Virus record (IMG/VR): IMGVR_UViG_3300035201_000250
Coordinates: 1-28,643 of that record
Length of the DNA stretch: 28,643 nt
Source of the DNA: a virus
Reading direction: 5' to 3' (one strand)
The translations under genes were made by a program, and so were the position numbers. The notes under the pieces were generated by a model. That model was not told the origin of the DNA and did not search any database. It was given only the letters and a program-made list of their open reading frames with translations. This document shows positions 14,570-21,427 of the stretch, piece by piece; the first letter of the stretch is position 1, and each line of letters opens with the position of its first letter.

Positions 14570-14808
14570 TTGACTTTGATTATTTGGAATTAATGCAACT
14601 TAAACTTTGTATGGATATGACAAAGGATAAGATGTTTATGGGTGGAGACATGCGTAGACATGCTTCAATTACTGAAAAGGTTGAAACAGAATTGCGTATG
14701 TTGGATGGAGTTAGTGAAAATTTGGAAGATGAGGAATCACCATTTGATCGTCTTATGCGTTGGAAGAAGGAAAATCAAACTGGCCGTGGGTATCCATGGG
14801 ACGAATGA
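14566..14808 (+). CDS. Hypothetical protein (80 aa)
   Basis: Not recognised. Met-rich, amphipathic N-terminal half ('YLELMQLKLCMDMTKDKMFMGGDMRRHASITEKVETELRML') and acidic C-terminal half. It overlaps gp44 by 4 bases and the next gene by 4 bases, so it is part of the same translated chain. Confidence 0.68.
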   Translation: MIDFDYLELMQLKLCMDMTKDKMFMGGDMRRHASITEKVETELRMLDGVSENLEDEESPFDRLMRWKKENQTGRGYPWDE

Positions 14809-15065
14809 AACCATATCAGAAAAGGGCCATCGAATGGATTGCCTCTCAACTAGATGGGCATTTATTCACACAAGATAGAAAAGATTGGAAAGGTCGAAGA
14901 GTGAGGAGAGTTGGTTTTGCTTATGTACCAGAAGAGTTTAAAAAAGATTGGGAGGGTACAGATGATTGGGCAGAAGAGTTTGAATTTGCTAGACTAGAAT
15001 CAATAGAAAGAGGACAAGGATGGATTAAAGCACAGAAGGATGCTGGGAGTATAAAAGATGTTTAA
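14805..15065 (+). CDS. Hypothetical protein (86 aa)
   Basis: Not recognised. Trp-rich and charged ('QKRAIEWIASQLDGHLFTQDR', 'WEGTDDWAEEFEFARLESIERGQGWIKAQK'). I chose ATG 14805 because it makes an ATGA overlap with the previous stop. ATG 14796 and 14760 are in frame but overlap the upstream gene more deeply. Confidence 0.6.
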   Translation: MKPYQKRAIEWIASQLDGHLFTQDRKDWKGRRVRRVGFAYVPEEFKKDWEGTDDWAEEFEFARLESIERGQGWIKAQKDAGSIKDV

Positions 15066-15195
15066 AAAAAATGAATGGAAATTATTTTTATTTTTAGTAT
15101 TACAGATGCCAGATTATGAAGGAAAGGATGATCTTGTGTGGAGATTACATCAACATCTTAAATCAATGTATCCATTAGATAATTATGAAATTTAA
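15058..15195 (+). CDS. Hypothetical mini-protein (45 aa)
   Basis: A short frame from ATG 15058 to TAA 15193-15195. The N-terminal part 'WKLFLFLVLQMP' is hydrophobic but short for a membrane span; the rest is 'YEGKDDLVWRLHQHLKSMYPLD'. It overlaps the gene before by 8 bases and purS by 11, which fits the tight packing here. No family recognised. Confidence 0.5.
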   Translation: MFKKNEWKLFLFLVLQMPDYEGKDDLVWRLHQHLKSMYPLDNYEI

Positions 15196-15457
15196 GGCAC
15201 TTATTTTTATTCGTTTAAGAGGACAGGTTGATGATTCTCCAGGAAATGCAGTCAGAGATGCTTCGCGTAGACTTTCTGATTTGGATATCAAGAAGTTAAG
15301 ATTGGGTAAGGTGATTGATCTTTATTTTGAGGCACCTGATAGAGAATATGCTACAGAACAGGTGGAACTTCTTAGTGATAGATTATATGCTAATACTGTT
15401 ATAGAAGATTGGAGTTTTCAATTAGAAGAAATAAATAGTTTTCCCAGTAGGATGTAA
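15185..15457 (+). CDS. purS: PurS, FGAM synthase small subunit
   Basis: A 90-aa protein matching PurS (84 aa in Bacillus). PurS bridges the PurL synthetase and PurQ glutaminase in the fourth step of purine synthesis (FGAR to FGAM). The diagnostic elements are the opening strand, '.D..G.AV..A...L' (DSPGNAVRDASRRLSDL), 'LRLGKVIDLYFE' and the ending 'LYANTVIEDWSFQLEE'. No purL or purQ lies in the window, so it may act on the host enzyme. It sits in the gp44-gp62 cargo region. Confidence 0.85.
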   Translation: MKFKALIFIRLRGQVDDSPGNAVRDASRRLSDLDIKKLRLGKVIDLYFEAPDREYATEQVELLSDRLYANTVIEDWSFQLEEINSFPSRM

Positions 15458-15607
15458 ATGAGTAAAGAGTTTTTATGGCCAGAAGATAGGAAGAGATTGG
15501 AAGAGTTGTATGTTGGGTATCATAGTCCATGGAATGAAGCACATGAACAAGCAATATTTAAAAGAGAAATTGATGAAATTTGGAGTCATTATAGGAAGAT
15601 AAAATAA
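15458..15607 (+). CDS. Hypothetical mini-protein (49 aa)
   Basis: A short frame directly after purS with a TAATG overlap into pyrE. Charged and aromatic ('[26 protein letters not shown]'), probably helical. No family recognised. The perfect fit between two real genes supports it. Confidence 0.55.
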   Translation: MSKEFLWPEDRKRLEELYVGYHSPWNEAHEQAIFKREIDEIWSHYRKIK

Positions 15608-16209
15608 TGAAAAAAGATTATGAAGGGCCACTATATGCTCCACATCCTGATATAGTTTATGAGAAATCTATAAAGATTAAATTGTTAAAACTTTTAAAGG
15701 AGAAGTCTTATAAGTATGGTGATTATACTCTTACTTCTGGTAGAAAGAGTAAGCATTATGTGAATTGTAAACCTGTAATATTAAGTGGATTGGGACTTAC
15801 TTTAGTAAGTACATTGCTTTTGGAAAAGGTGGAAAAGTATTCTAAAGCAGTGGGAGGACTTACTTTGGGTGCGGATCCTTTAGTGAGTGGAGTTGCTTTA
15901 GTTGCTAGTCAATTAGGTCATTCTCTTGATGCATTAATTATCAGAAAGGAACCAAAGGGACATGGTACTGAAGCATGGATAGAGGGACCTTTACCTCCAG
16001 CAGGATCACGTGTTACTATTTTAGAGGATGTTATTACTACAGGAGGATCATCAATTAAAGCAGCACAAAAACTACGTGATGCTGGATATTGGGTAGATCG
16101 TGTTGTATCTATTGTGGACAGACAAGATGGTACAGAAGCATATGATGCTATGATAGAGGCTAAACTTGAACTGATTAGTTTATTTACTTTGGAGGATCTT
16201 ATAAATTAA
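15607..16209 (+). CDS. pyrE: Orotate phosphoribosyltransferase (PyrE)
   Basis: A 200-aa type I phosphoribosyltransferase. It transfers ribose phosphate from PRPP to orotate to make OMP in pyrimidine synthesis. The PRPP loop is [14 protein letters not shown] (136-149). The flexible catalytic loop '[17 protein letters not shown]' (111-127) carries the Lys and His typical of PyrE, and '[16 protein letters not shown]' (40-55) is the orotate-side signature. Length is normal for the family. Overlaps at both ends place it in the cargo operon. Confidence 0.88.
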   Translation: MKKDYEGPLYAPHPDIVYEKSIKIKLLKLLKEKSYKYGDYTLTSGRKSKHYVNCKPVILSGLGLTLVSTLLLEKVEKYSKAVGGLTLGADPLVSGVALVASQLGHSLDALIIRKEPKGHGTEAWIEGPLPPAGSRVTILEDVITTGGSSIKAAQKLRDAGYWVDRVVSIVDRQDGTEAYDAMIEAKLELISLFTLEDLIN

Positions 16210-16382
16210 TGATTGAGAAGTATATTATACTCTCATTACTATATCTTGAATGGATTACACAGAAACTTCTCTGTTTACCTTATCATCTCTATGTAAAATT
16301 TGACCAATGGAATTTTAATAGAAATTTGGAACAGAGAAATATTGAACTTGCTAAACAATCACCGATTCCAAAAAATGACTGA
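16209..16382 (+). CDS. Hypothetical small protein (57 aa)
   Basis: Short frame starting on the pyrE stop (TAATG). The N-terminal 'YIILSLLYLEWITQKLLCLPYHLYV' is hydrophobic and could be a membrane anchor or amphipathic helix; the C-terminal part is polar. No family recognised. Confidence 0.55.
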   Translation: MIEKYIILSLLYLEWITQKLLCLPYHLYVKFDQWNFNRNLEQRNIELAKQSPIPKND

Positions 16383-16626
16383 AAATTTTTATAGAGTAGT
16401 TGCATCTGCTCAAACTCGCGATCCTTATCCAGTCTATAAGTTCTATAGAGAACCTTCAGATTGGCATTGCAATGGGACTGTTAAAGTTTCTTGCAAAGAT
16501 GGTAAGGTTGATGTTAAAATATTTGAAAAGGATTCCATTAACGTCCATACATTATCTGTTTGGTCATCTGATGGACCTGTTACTGCAAAACTTACTGAAC
16601 AAACTTCTCACCCAGATAGACCATGA
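16375..16626 (+). CDS. Hypothetical protein (83 aa)
   Basis: Not recognised. Mostly beta type: 'NGTVKVSCKDGKVDVKIFEKDSINVHTLSVWSSDGPVTAKL'. I chose ATG 16375 because it overlaps the previous stop by 8 bases like its neighbours; an in-frame ATG at 16300 would run deep into the previous gene. It overlaps the next gene by 4 bases. Confidence 0.6.
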   Translation: MTENFYRVVASAQTRDPYPVYKFYREPSDWHCNGTVKVSCKDGKVDVKIFEKDSINVHTLSVWSSDGPVTAKLTEQTSHPDRP

Positions 16627-16847
16627 TTAAAGACAAAAAGAAATTAAGAGCACAAGTTAAATCTAGATGGTATTATACTTTCTGGGGAACTGCTACAGTT
16701 GCGGTAGTTGCTGGCCAGGTTTATGTTGGTTCGGGATATCGTCAAATGTCTAGGAGTTTTAATAGGATTGTTGATTCAGTAGTACTGGAAGTGTATAAAT
16801 TTAAATCTGATCCAGGAATAGAATATCTAGATAATGATTATCTCTGA
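16623..16847 (+). CDS. Small single-pass membrane protein (74 aa)
   Basis: A basic N terminus (KDKKKLRAQVKSR) is followed by one predicted membrane span, 'WYYTFWGTATVAVVAGQVYVG' (16-36), then an outside or lumenal tail. By the positive-inside rule the N terminus faces the cytoplasm. Function unknown. It overlaps the next gene by 14 bases. Confidence 0.65.
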   Translation: MIKDKKKLRAQVKSRWYYTFWGTATVAVVAGQVYVGSGYRQMSRSFNRIVDSVVLEVYKFKSDPGIEYLDNDYL

Positions 16848-17949
16848 AAAAGATGCTGTATGGGCCGCCAATAAATTTATAGAGTATTTTGGGAATTTTG
16901 TATCTATTGAGGATTATCTTCGATATGTAAAGAAAGAAGTTCTTACACAAACAAATCAACTTACTCCTCTTGAGGATGAATTTTTTAATGAGGATATCTC
17001 ACCTGAAGAGATGGAGTTTGATATTAAATTTGTTGGTAATAGATTTCAGAAATCTATACCTCAAGATCATTATGTCAATTTGTTAAAAGCAGTATCATCT
17101 CATAATAATGAAAGTAATATTCCAGGAAGAGAACTTCGTTGGATGATTTATGAGAAGAGGACTCAAAAGGTTGTTGGATTTATTCGTTTTGGATCTCCTA
17201 CTATTAATTCTAAACCTAGAAATATTTGGTTAGGTAAACCACCGAATCTTTCTGTGTTTAATCGTCATGCTGCCATGGGATTTGTTATTGTACCATCGCA
17301 ACCTTTTGGATACAATTATCTTGGTGGCAAACTTTTAGCATTATTGTGTGTATCTCATTTTGCTAGAGAGTCTTTGAATAAAGTATTTGAAAAGGAGATT
17401 GCTCTTTTTGAGACTACCTCACTTTATGGATCTACTACTTCTGCATCACAGTATGATGGTCTTAAACCTTTTATAAGATATAAAGGTTTGACTGAGAGTA
17501 AATTTCTTCCTTTACTTCATGATGAAGCATTTCATGAATTGCATAATACTTTTACTGTGTTAAATAATAACAAACCTTTAACGGATAATAAAGCATCATC
17601 TAAAAAGATGAAGCGACAAAATAAAATGATTTCTATTATTCGTAATTCTTTGCATGACCAGGAAAAACTCTATCAATTTAATAAAGTTGTTGATATGGCA
17701 TTTGGACTTACTCAAAAGAAAAGATTTTATATTTCCGACTATGGTTATCAAAATGTTAGAGAAGTAATTCTTGGTGAGCAAGATAAATTAATTCCAGGTC
17801 AAAATTGGGATAAGTTTCATCTTGATAACATTATTTCTTGGTGGAAACGAAAAGCAACTAAGAGGTATGAAAAACTTAAAAAAGATGGTAGAATACGTAA
17901 TAGGGTTGAATTGTGGACCCAAGATGATAACATTCAGATTATACGATAA
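16834..17949 (+). CDS. GNAT/DUF4338-like protein of unknown function
   Basis: A 371-aa protein. Residues 114-220 resemble a GNAT-like core: 'VVGFIRFGSP', then 'IWLGKPPNLSVFNRHAAMGF', strand 'GFVIVP' leading into 'PFGYNYLGGKLLALL' (149-171, the place of the acyl-CoA loop and helix), then 'IALFETTSLYGS' and 'SQYDGLKPFIRYKGLT' as in the end of GNAT folds. The order also recalls DUF4338, a family that includes DruA of the Druantia defence system, and the Mom-like acyltransferases. The C-terminal 150 residues are basic and may bind nucleic acid. All functional statements are pattern-based inference. It sits in the cargo region and shares its stop with the next start (TAATG). Confidence 0.55.
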   Translation: MIISEKDAVWAANKFIEYFGNFVSIEDYLRYVKKEVLTQTNQLTPLEDEFFNEDISPEEMEFDIKFVGNRFQKSIPQDHYVNLLKAVSSHNNESNIPGRELRWMIYEKRTQKVVGFIRFGSPTINSKPRNIWLGKPPNLSVFNRHAAMGFVIVPSQPFGYNYLGGKLLALLCVSHFARESLNKVFEKEIALFETTSLYGSTTSASQYDGLKPFIRYKGLTESKFLPLLHDEAFHELHNTFTVLNNNKPLTDNKASSKKMKRQNKMISIIRNSLHDQEKLYQFNKVVDMAFGLTQKKRFYISDYGYQNVREVILGEQDKLIPGQNWDKFHLDNIISWWKRKATKRYEKLKKDGRIRNRVELWTQDDNIQIIR

Positions 17950-18125
17950 TGGATCCAGAAGATAATCTTTTTTGGGGAGAACCGACTCCTAGTGATCTTT
18001 GGGATGATATGAATAAACTCAATGCTCTTTACGAAGAACTTGAGTGGGATCATAGAGACTATCTTGAGTTTTCTATTGAGGGAAATCATATTACTATTAG
18101 AAATAAATCTAGAGAGGGTAGATGA
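17949..18125 (+). CDS. Hypothetical acidic small protein (58 aa)
   Basis: Short frame from the TAATG overlap to a TGA immediately before the GTG of the glycosyltransferase. Very acidic N-terminal two thirds with four Trp, then 'FSIEGNHITIRNKSREGR', a beta hairpin with a basic end. No family recognised. Confidence 0.55.
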   Translation: MDPEDNLFWGEPTPSDLWDDMNKLNALYEELEWDHRDYLEFSIEGNHITIRNKSREGR

Positions 18126-19001
18126 GTGGGTGAAAACATAGTTTATTATTCATATAAAATGAGTCCTCATGATCATGTTAATGAGCATGAGATGAAACGT
18201 TTTGAACATAGTATATCTACATTAAGAAAGTTTAATAATGAAATCCCCGTTTACCTTTTTTGCGATAATCCTGATTATATTCGAGAGCATACTGTACTTG
18301 AATCTTTAGTGCATATTAGACTATTTGAGGAGCAGGTTAACCATGGAATGCTTTTCATTTATCGATGGTTTAATTTAAAATATTTTGATGATAAGCGTAA
18401 TATTCTTTATGTAGATTCGGATACTATATTTTATGGGGATGTAGAATATATCTTCACTCATTATAATTATGCAGATGTGTTTGGTAGAGAGGAGTTTGGA
18501 TTCCGCCATGATCCTAATGTGGGTGGTGGAAAGAAGATAAGAGAATCTCTTGATTATGTTGATGAGTGTATTGTTAAGGCTGGTGGTCAACAGATACACA
18601 AATATTGTATGGGAGTAATGTTATTCAATAAGGGTATTCATTTAGAGATTGTAGATAGATTGGGTGAATTGGTTGAGTTGATGTGTAAACTGAGGAATGG
18701 TACTATTCCTTATCCTGTCCCTAATCCCCGTATAGTTGACGAATATGCTATGTGGGTTATATTGAGTAGGATAGGTGTTTATGGTGCTCTCTTCGGTCCT
18801 CAGGACGTTACTCAGGGATATGTAGAGCAAAAGCATCAAGAGTTTTTTAATCCCATTGTGTTGCATTATACTACTAAAGGAGAGCAACAACTTGCTCAAG
18901 ATGAGGAAAGGTTTAATAATCTGCTGAGGGATGTGGATGAATTTAGTGAGCAGATTGATCCTTATAGTGTATTTGATTTCTCTGGAGGAGGTGGACCATG
19001 A
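18126..19001 (+). CDS. Glycosyltransferase, GT-A fold with DxD motif
   Basis: A 291-aa protein that looks like a retaining GT8-type nucleotide-sugar transferase. The metal-binding DxD is in 'NILYVDSDTIFYGD' (92-105, D97 and D99). Upstream 'STLRKFNNEIPVYLFCD' is the first Rossmann strand pair, and 'CMGVMLFNKG' and 'VLHYTTKG' fit the later GT8 blocks. The start is GTG right after the previous TGA, with GAGGG in front. It overlaps gp62 by four bases. The substrate is unknown; lipopolysaccharide or a phage component are both possible. Confidence 0.75.
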   Translation: MGENIVYYSYKMSPHDHVNEHEMKRFEHSISTLRKFNNEIPVYLFCDNPDYIREHTVLESLVHIRLFEEQVNHGMLFIYRWFNLKYFDDKRNILYVDSDTIFYGDVEYIFTHYNYADVFGREEFGFRHDPNVGGGKKIRESLDYVDECIVKAGGQQIHKYCMGVMLFNKGIHLEIVDRLGELVELMCKLRNGTIPYPVPNPRIVDEYAMWVILSRIGVYGALFGPQDVTQGYVEQKHQEFFNPIVLHYTTKGEQQLAQDEERFNNLLRDVDEFSEQIDPYSVFDFSGGGGP

Positions 19002-19372
19002 AGACTGAATTAAAGGATTGGTTAAATTCTATTAATTTTACGAAAGAAGATTTGTCGGAAGATATATCTGATTATGCTCCTTATATTATCAATCGTTGTT
19101 TATCAGGTAATCTTGATTGTATTATGTTTGTCAATGAAATGAATAGGTATCCTAACCTTGACAAAGATATGCAATATAAATTTTATCTAAATACTCTTAG
19201 GAAAAAGAAGAGATTTTCTCCCTGGCTCCGCAAAGATAAAGTCACAGACTTAGATTGTGTCAAACAATACTATGGCTATAGTAATGAAAAAGCATCTCAA
19301 GCTCTGAAAATCTTATCAAAACAACAACTGGAATTTATTAAAAAACGACTTGACACTGGAGGATCGAAATGA
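18998..19372 (+). CDS. 62: gp62 clamp-loader small subunit
   Basis: A 124-aa protein, shorter than T4 gp62 (187 aa), placed just before regA as in T4. 'DYAPYIINRCLSGNLDCIMFVNEMNRYPNLDKDMQYKFYLNTLRKKKRFSPWLRK' aligns with the central gp62 block, in which a conserved R-x-KRY/F-x-x-W segment follows a helix. 'VKQYYGYSNEKASQALKIL' matches the 'LLAKRYQVNTNDAINYKSIL' block. It would join gp44 to load gp45. Overlaps on both sides are four bases. Confidence 0.82.
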   Translation: MKTELKDWLNSINFTKEDLSEDISDYAPYIINRCLSGNLDCIMFVNEMNRYPNLDKDMQYKFYLNTLRKKKRFSPWLRKDKVTDLDCVKQYYGYSNEKASQALKILSKQQLEFIKKRLDTGGSK

Positions 19373-19806
19373 CGACTACTGTTGAACCTGAAGTCAGTTG
19401 GTCGCAAGACCAAATGGTTGAGGTATTACTTAATGAACCTGATGATTTTCTCAAAGTCCGTGAGACTTTAACAAGGATTGGAGTTGCGTCTAGGAAAGAA
19501 AAGAAACTCTATCAATCATGTCATATCTTGCACAAGCAAGGTAGGTATTATATTGTTCATTTTAAGGAGCTATTTGCTCTGGATGGTAAGCATGCTAATC
19601 TCACAGTTAATGATGTACAGCGACGTAATCGTATTGTGCGTCTTTTGGCTGACTGGGGACTTATTTCCGTAGTGAGACCTGATTCAGTTTCTGATATTGC
19701 CCCACTTAATCAAATTAAAGTTTTGGCATATAAGGATAAGAACGATTGGGTATTGGAACAGAAGTATAACATTGGGAAGAAAGGAAAAACTTCGGATGCA
19801 GATTGA
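19369..19806 (+). CDS. regA: RegA translational repressor
   Basis: A 145-aa homologue of T4 RegA (122 aa), which binds the start regions of early mRNAs and represses their translation. The core 'EVLLNEPDDFLKVRETLTRIGVASRKEKKLYQSCHILHKQGRYYIVHFKELFALDG' is nearly colinear with T4, including the conserved 'LYQSCHIL' and 'YYIVHFKE' segments. An N-terminal extension of about 14 residues and a longer C terminus account for the extra length. Its stop lies inside the next gene's start. Confidence 0.95.
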   Translation: MTTTVEPEVSWSQDQMVEVLLNEPDDFLKVRETLTRIGVASRKEKKLYQSCHILHKQGRYYIVHFKELFALDGKHANLTVNDVQRRNRIVRLLADWGLISVVRPDSVSDIAPLNQIKVLAYKDKNDWVLEQKYNIGKKGKTSDAD

Positions 19807-20407
19807 GACTCGTATCGAGAATCTAGATAAAGAAGTTTTTTTTATTTTAAGTACTGCGCGTTGTAGAAGCAGTTGGTTTGCAAATTTATTTACTTATAAG
19901 AATAGTTTTTGTTTTAATGAAGAATTCCGTTATATTAATAATTGGGATGAGTTAGTAGATAGGATTGAACAAAGACCTGAGAAGTATGTAGGATTTGGAG
20001 ATCCAGAGATGTTGCATTACATCAAAGATCTTTATAGATTATTTCCAAAAGCTACTTATGTTCTTTTAGAACGAGATAGAATTGAATCTCAAAATTCTTT
20101 AGCAGCATTATCGAGAGTATCTTTAAATTTGGTTGCTAAAAAATTTGTTAGATGGTATAATGATATTGAAGTATTTAAAAAAATAGTACCCCAATATTCT
20201 ACTATTCATTTTCATGATATGAATAATATGAAAGAAATAAAACGTATTTGGAAATATGTTTTATCTGATGTTTCATTTGATGTGCAGAGGTGGGAAATGT
20301 TAGATGCTTTACTCTTCGCTGGTACAATAGGAAATAAACCTTACGAACCTGATATGCAATCTTGTATGGCAACTTATTTTGATTTTGAAAAGTTGAAGGG
20401 AATTTAA
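19796..20407 (+). CDS. Sulfotransferase-like protein
   Basis: A 203-aa protein with a sulfotransferase-type nucleotide-binding layout. 'VFFILSTARCRSSWFANLF' (14-32) corresponds to the 5'-phosphosulfate loop, and 'TYVLLERDRIESQNSLAAL' (87-105) corresponds to the 3'-phosphate motif with its Arg and Ser. The donor would be PAPS; the acceptor is unknown. I chose ATG 19796, eleven bases before the regA stop ends, because upstream in-frame starts lie deep in regA. With the glycosyltransferase upstream it brackets gp62-regA. Confidence 0.68.
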   Translation: MQIETRIENLDKEVFFILSTARCRSSWFANLFTYKNSFCFNEEFRYINNWDELVDRIEQRPEKYVGFGDPEMLHYIKDLYRLFPKATYVLLERDRIESQNSLAALSRVSLNLVAKKFVRWYNDIEVFKKIVPQYSTIHFHDMNNMKEIKRIWKYVLSDVSFDVQRWEMLDALLFAGTIGNKPYEPDMQSCMATYFDFEKLKGI

Positions 20408-20444
20408 TACGGTAAACCATATATCCTTTTTTTCGGATCTGTGT

Positions 20445-20452
20445 TATAAATA
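20445..20452 (+). promoter_or_regulatory. Perfect T4-type late promoter (TATAAATA) for hsp20
   Basis: TATAAATA matches the T4 late consensus exactly and lies 58 bases before the hsp20 ATG, in a 103-base gap. The rest of the gap is an AT-rich segment followed by a leader ending in AAAGGAG. This places hsp20 under gp55 control amid early genes. Confidence 0.8.
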
Positions 20453-20510
20453 AGTATGGATGCCTTCGGGGTCCACAAAACACAAACTCGCTTTTAAAGG
20501 AGCTACTATC

Positions 20511-20945
20511 ATGGGCACACTAGCCAGGTATCATGCTGCAAATCTTCCTGAATTGTTTGAGAAGATTAATAGAAACAGCATAGGAATAGATGATTATCTC
20601 AATAGATTTTGGGATTCAGTAGAAACATCATCTAATTATCCGCCATATAATTTAGTGCAGGTAAGTAATGTCGAATCGAGATTGGAAATCGCGCTCGCGG
20701 GATTCAAGAAAAAAGAAGTACAAGTCTACACGGAGTTTGGAAAACTATATGTGGAAGGCAAAAAAGAAGAATCAGAAAATATTGGAGAATTTGTCCATAA
20801 AGGATTGGCCCAACGATCCTTTACCAGACAATGGGCGCTCGCCGACGATACAGAGGTACGACAGGTCAGCTTTGACAATGGACTCCTCACGGTGGAATTG
20901 AAAAAGATAGTTCCTGAGCATCATGCTCGTAAGAATTATCTTTAA
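20511..20945 (+). CDS. hsp20: Hsp20 small heat-shock protein
   Basis: A 144-aa alpha-crystallin-type chaperone, common in marine T4-like cyanophages. 'YPPYNLVQVSNVESRLEIALAGFKKKEVQVYTEFGKLYVEGKK' and 'FVHKGLAQRSFTRQWALADDTEVRQVSFDNGLLTVELKKIVPE' are the two halves of the crystallin domain; the G-L-L-T-V-x-L motif near the end is diagnostic. ATG 20511 is chosen for the AGGAG at 20498-20502; an in-frame ATG at 20460 lacks this. It would protect phage or host proteins from aggregation, possibly during assembly. Confidence 0.93.
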   Translation: MGTLARYHAANLPELFEKINRNSIGIDDYLNRFWDSVETSSNYPPYNLVQVSNVESRLEIALAGFKKKEVQVYTEFGKLYVEGKKEESENIGEFVHKGLAQRSFTRQWALADDTEVRQVSFDNGLLTVELKKIVPEHHARKNYL

Positions 20946-20953
20946 GAATAGAG

Positions 20954-21001
20954 ATGGCAAGAGGTCCTCCTTGTTGCCAGAAATGCATTTCTAGATTTTA
21001 A
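20954..21001 (+). CDS. Possible Cys-rich mini-ORF (15 aa)
   Basis: A 15-codon frame, MARGPPCCQKCISRF, between hsp20 and its terminator; the stop touches the first base of the terminator stem. The CC-x-x-C cluster is unusual for random sequence. The purine-rich stretch before it is only a weak ribosome site. It may be chance. Confidence 0.25.
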   Translation: MARGPPCCQKCISRF

Positions 21002-21029
21002 AGAGGAGTCATTGACACTCCTCTTTTTT
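21001..21029 (+). terminator. Intrinsic terminator after hsp20
   Basis: AAGAGGAGT (21001-21009) pairs perfectly with ACTCCTCTT (21017-21025) around a 7-base loop, followed by a T tract. It ends the hsp20 transcript and isolates it from the gp43 operon. Confidence 0.93.
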
Positions 21030-21040
21030 AATGGTAAACT
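21012..21040 (+). promoter_or_regulatory. Possible promoter overlapping the hsp20 terminator
   Basis: A perfect TTGACA (21012-21017) lies in the terminator loop. Seventeen bases later is TAAACT (21035-21040), a 4-of-6 match to TATAAT. It could start transcription of the Sm-like and gp43 genes just before ATG 21062. The weak -10 makes this uncertain. Confidence 0.35.
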
Positions 21041-21061
21041 ATAAAGAGGTATGGATAAGTA

Positions 21062-21427
21062 ATGAGTATAAAACTATTGGTATTAAAATCTGGAGAAGAT
21101 CTTATTGCTGATGTTCAAGAGATGGTTGTTAATGAAAAGGTTGTGGGATATTTTCTTACTAGACCTTGCACTATTAGAATGAGGGATCATCAAGAAGTTG
21201 TTGATGAAGAAGTAACTGAAGAGAAACAAAAATCTCAATTCCAAGTTAAGTTTTATCCTTGGATTCCGCTTGCAAAAGATCCTATTATTCCATTAACTAC
21301 TGAGTGGGTTGTTACAATGGTGGAACCAGTAGATAACCTAACTAAGATGTTCAAAGATCAAGTACTTAAATATGGAAAAGACAATCAAAGTAGTAGCACT
21401 GACCAATCATCAGTATCTGATAAGTGA
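21062..21427 (+). CDS. Sm-like fold protein, copy 2
   Basis: A 121-aa protein: 'KLLVLKSGEDLIADV' (4-18), 'GYFLTRPCTIRM' (29-40), an acidic linker, 'FYPWIPLAKDPIIPLTTEWVVTMVEP' (64-89), then a helix 'NLTKMFKDQVLKY' and a Ser-rich tail. The strand order and the G-E-x-L motif match the proteins at 3949 and 21372. Oligomeric Sm-like RNA binding is inferred. It overlaps the next gene by 56 bases, the deepest overlap in the window. Confidence 0.65.
   Translation: MSIKLLVLKSGEDLIADVQEMVVNEKVVGYFLTRPCTIRMRDHQEVVDEEVTEEKQKSQFQVKFYPWIPLAKDPIIPLTTEWVVTMVEPVDNLTKMFKDQVLKYGKDNQSSSTDQSSVSDK

Noticed and set aside
20460-20510. Longer N terminus for Hsp20
   Set aside because: The segment is a leader with AAAGGAG placed for ATG 20511; the added residues do not look like Hsp20.
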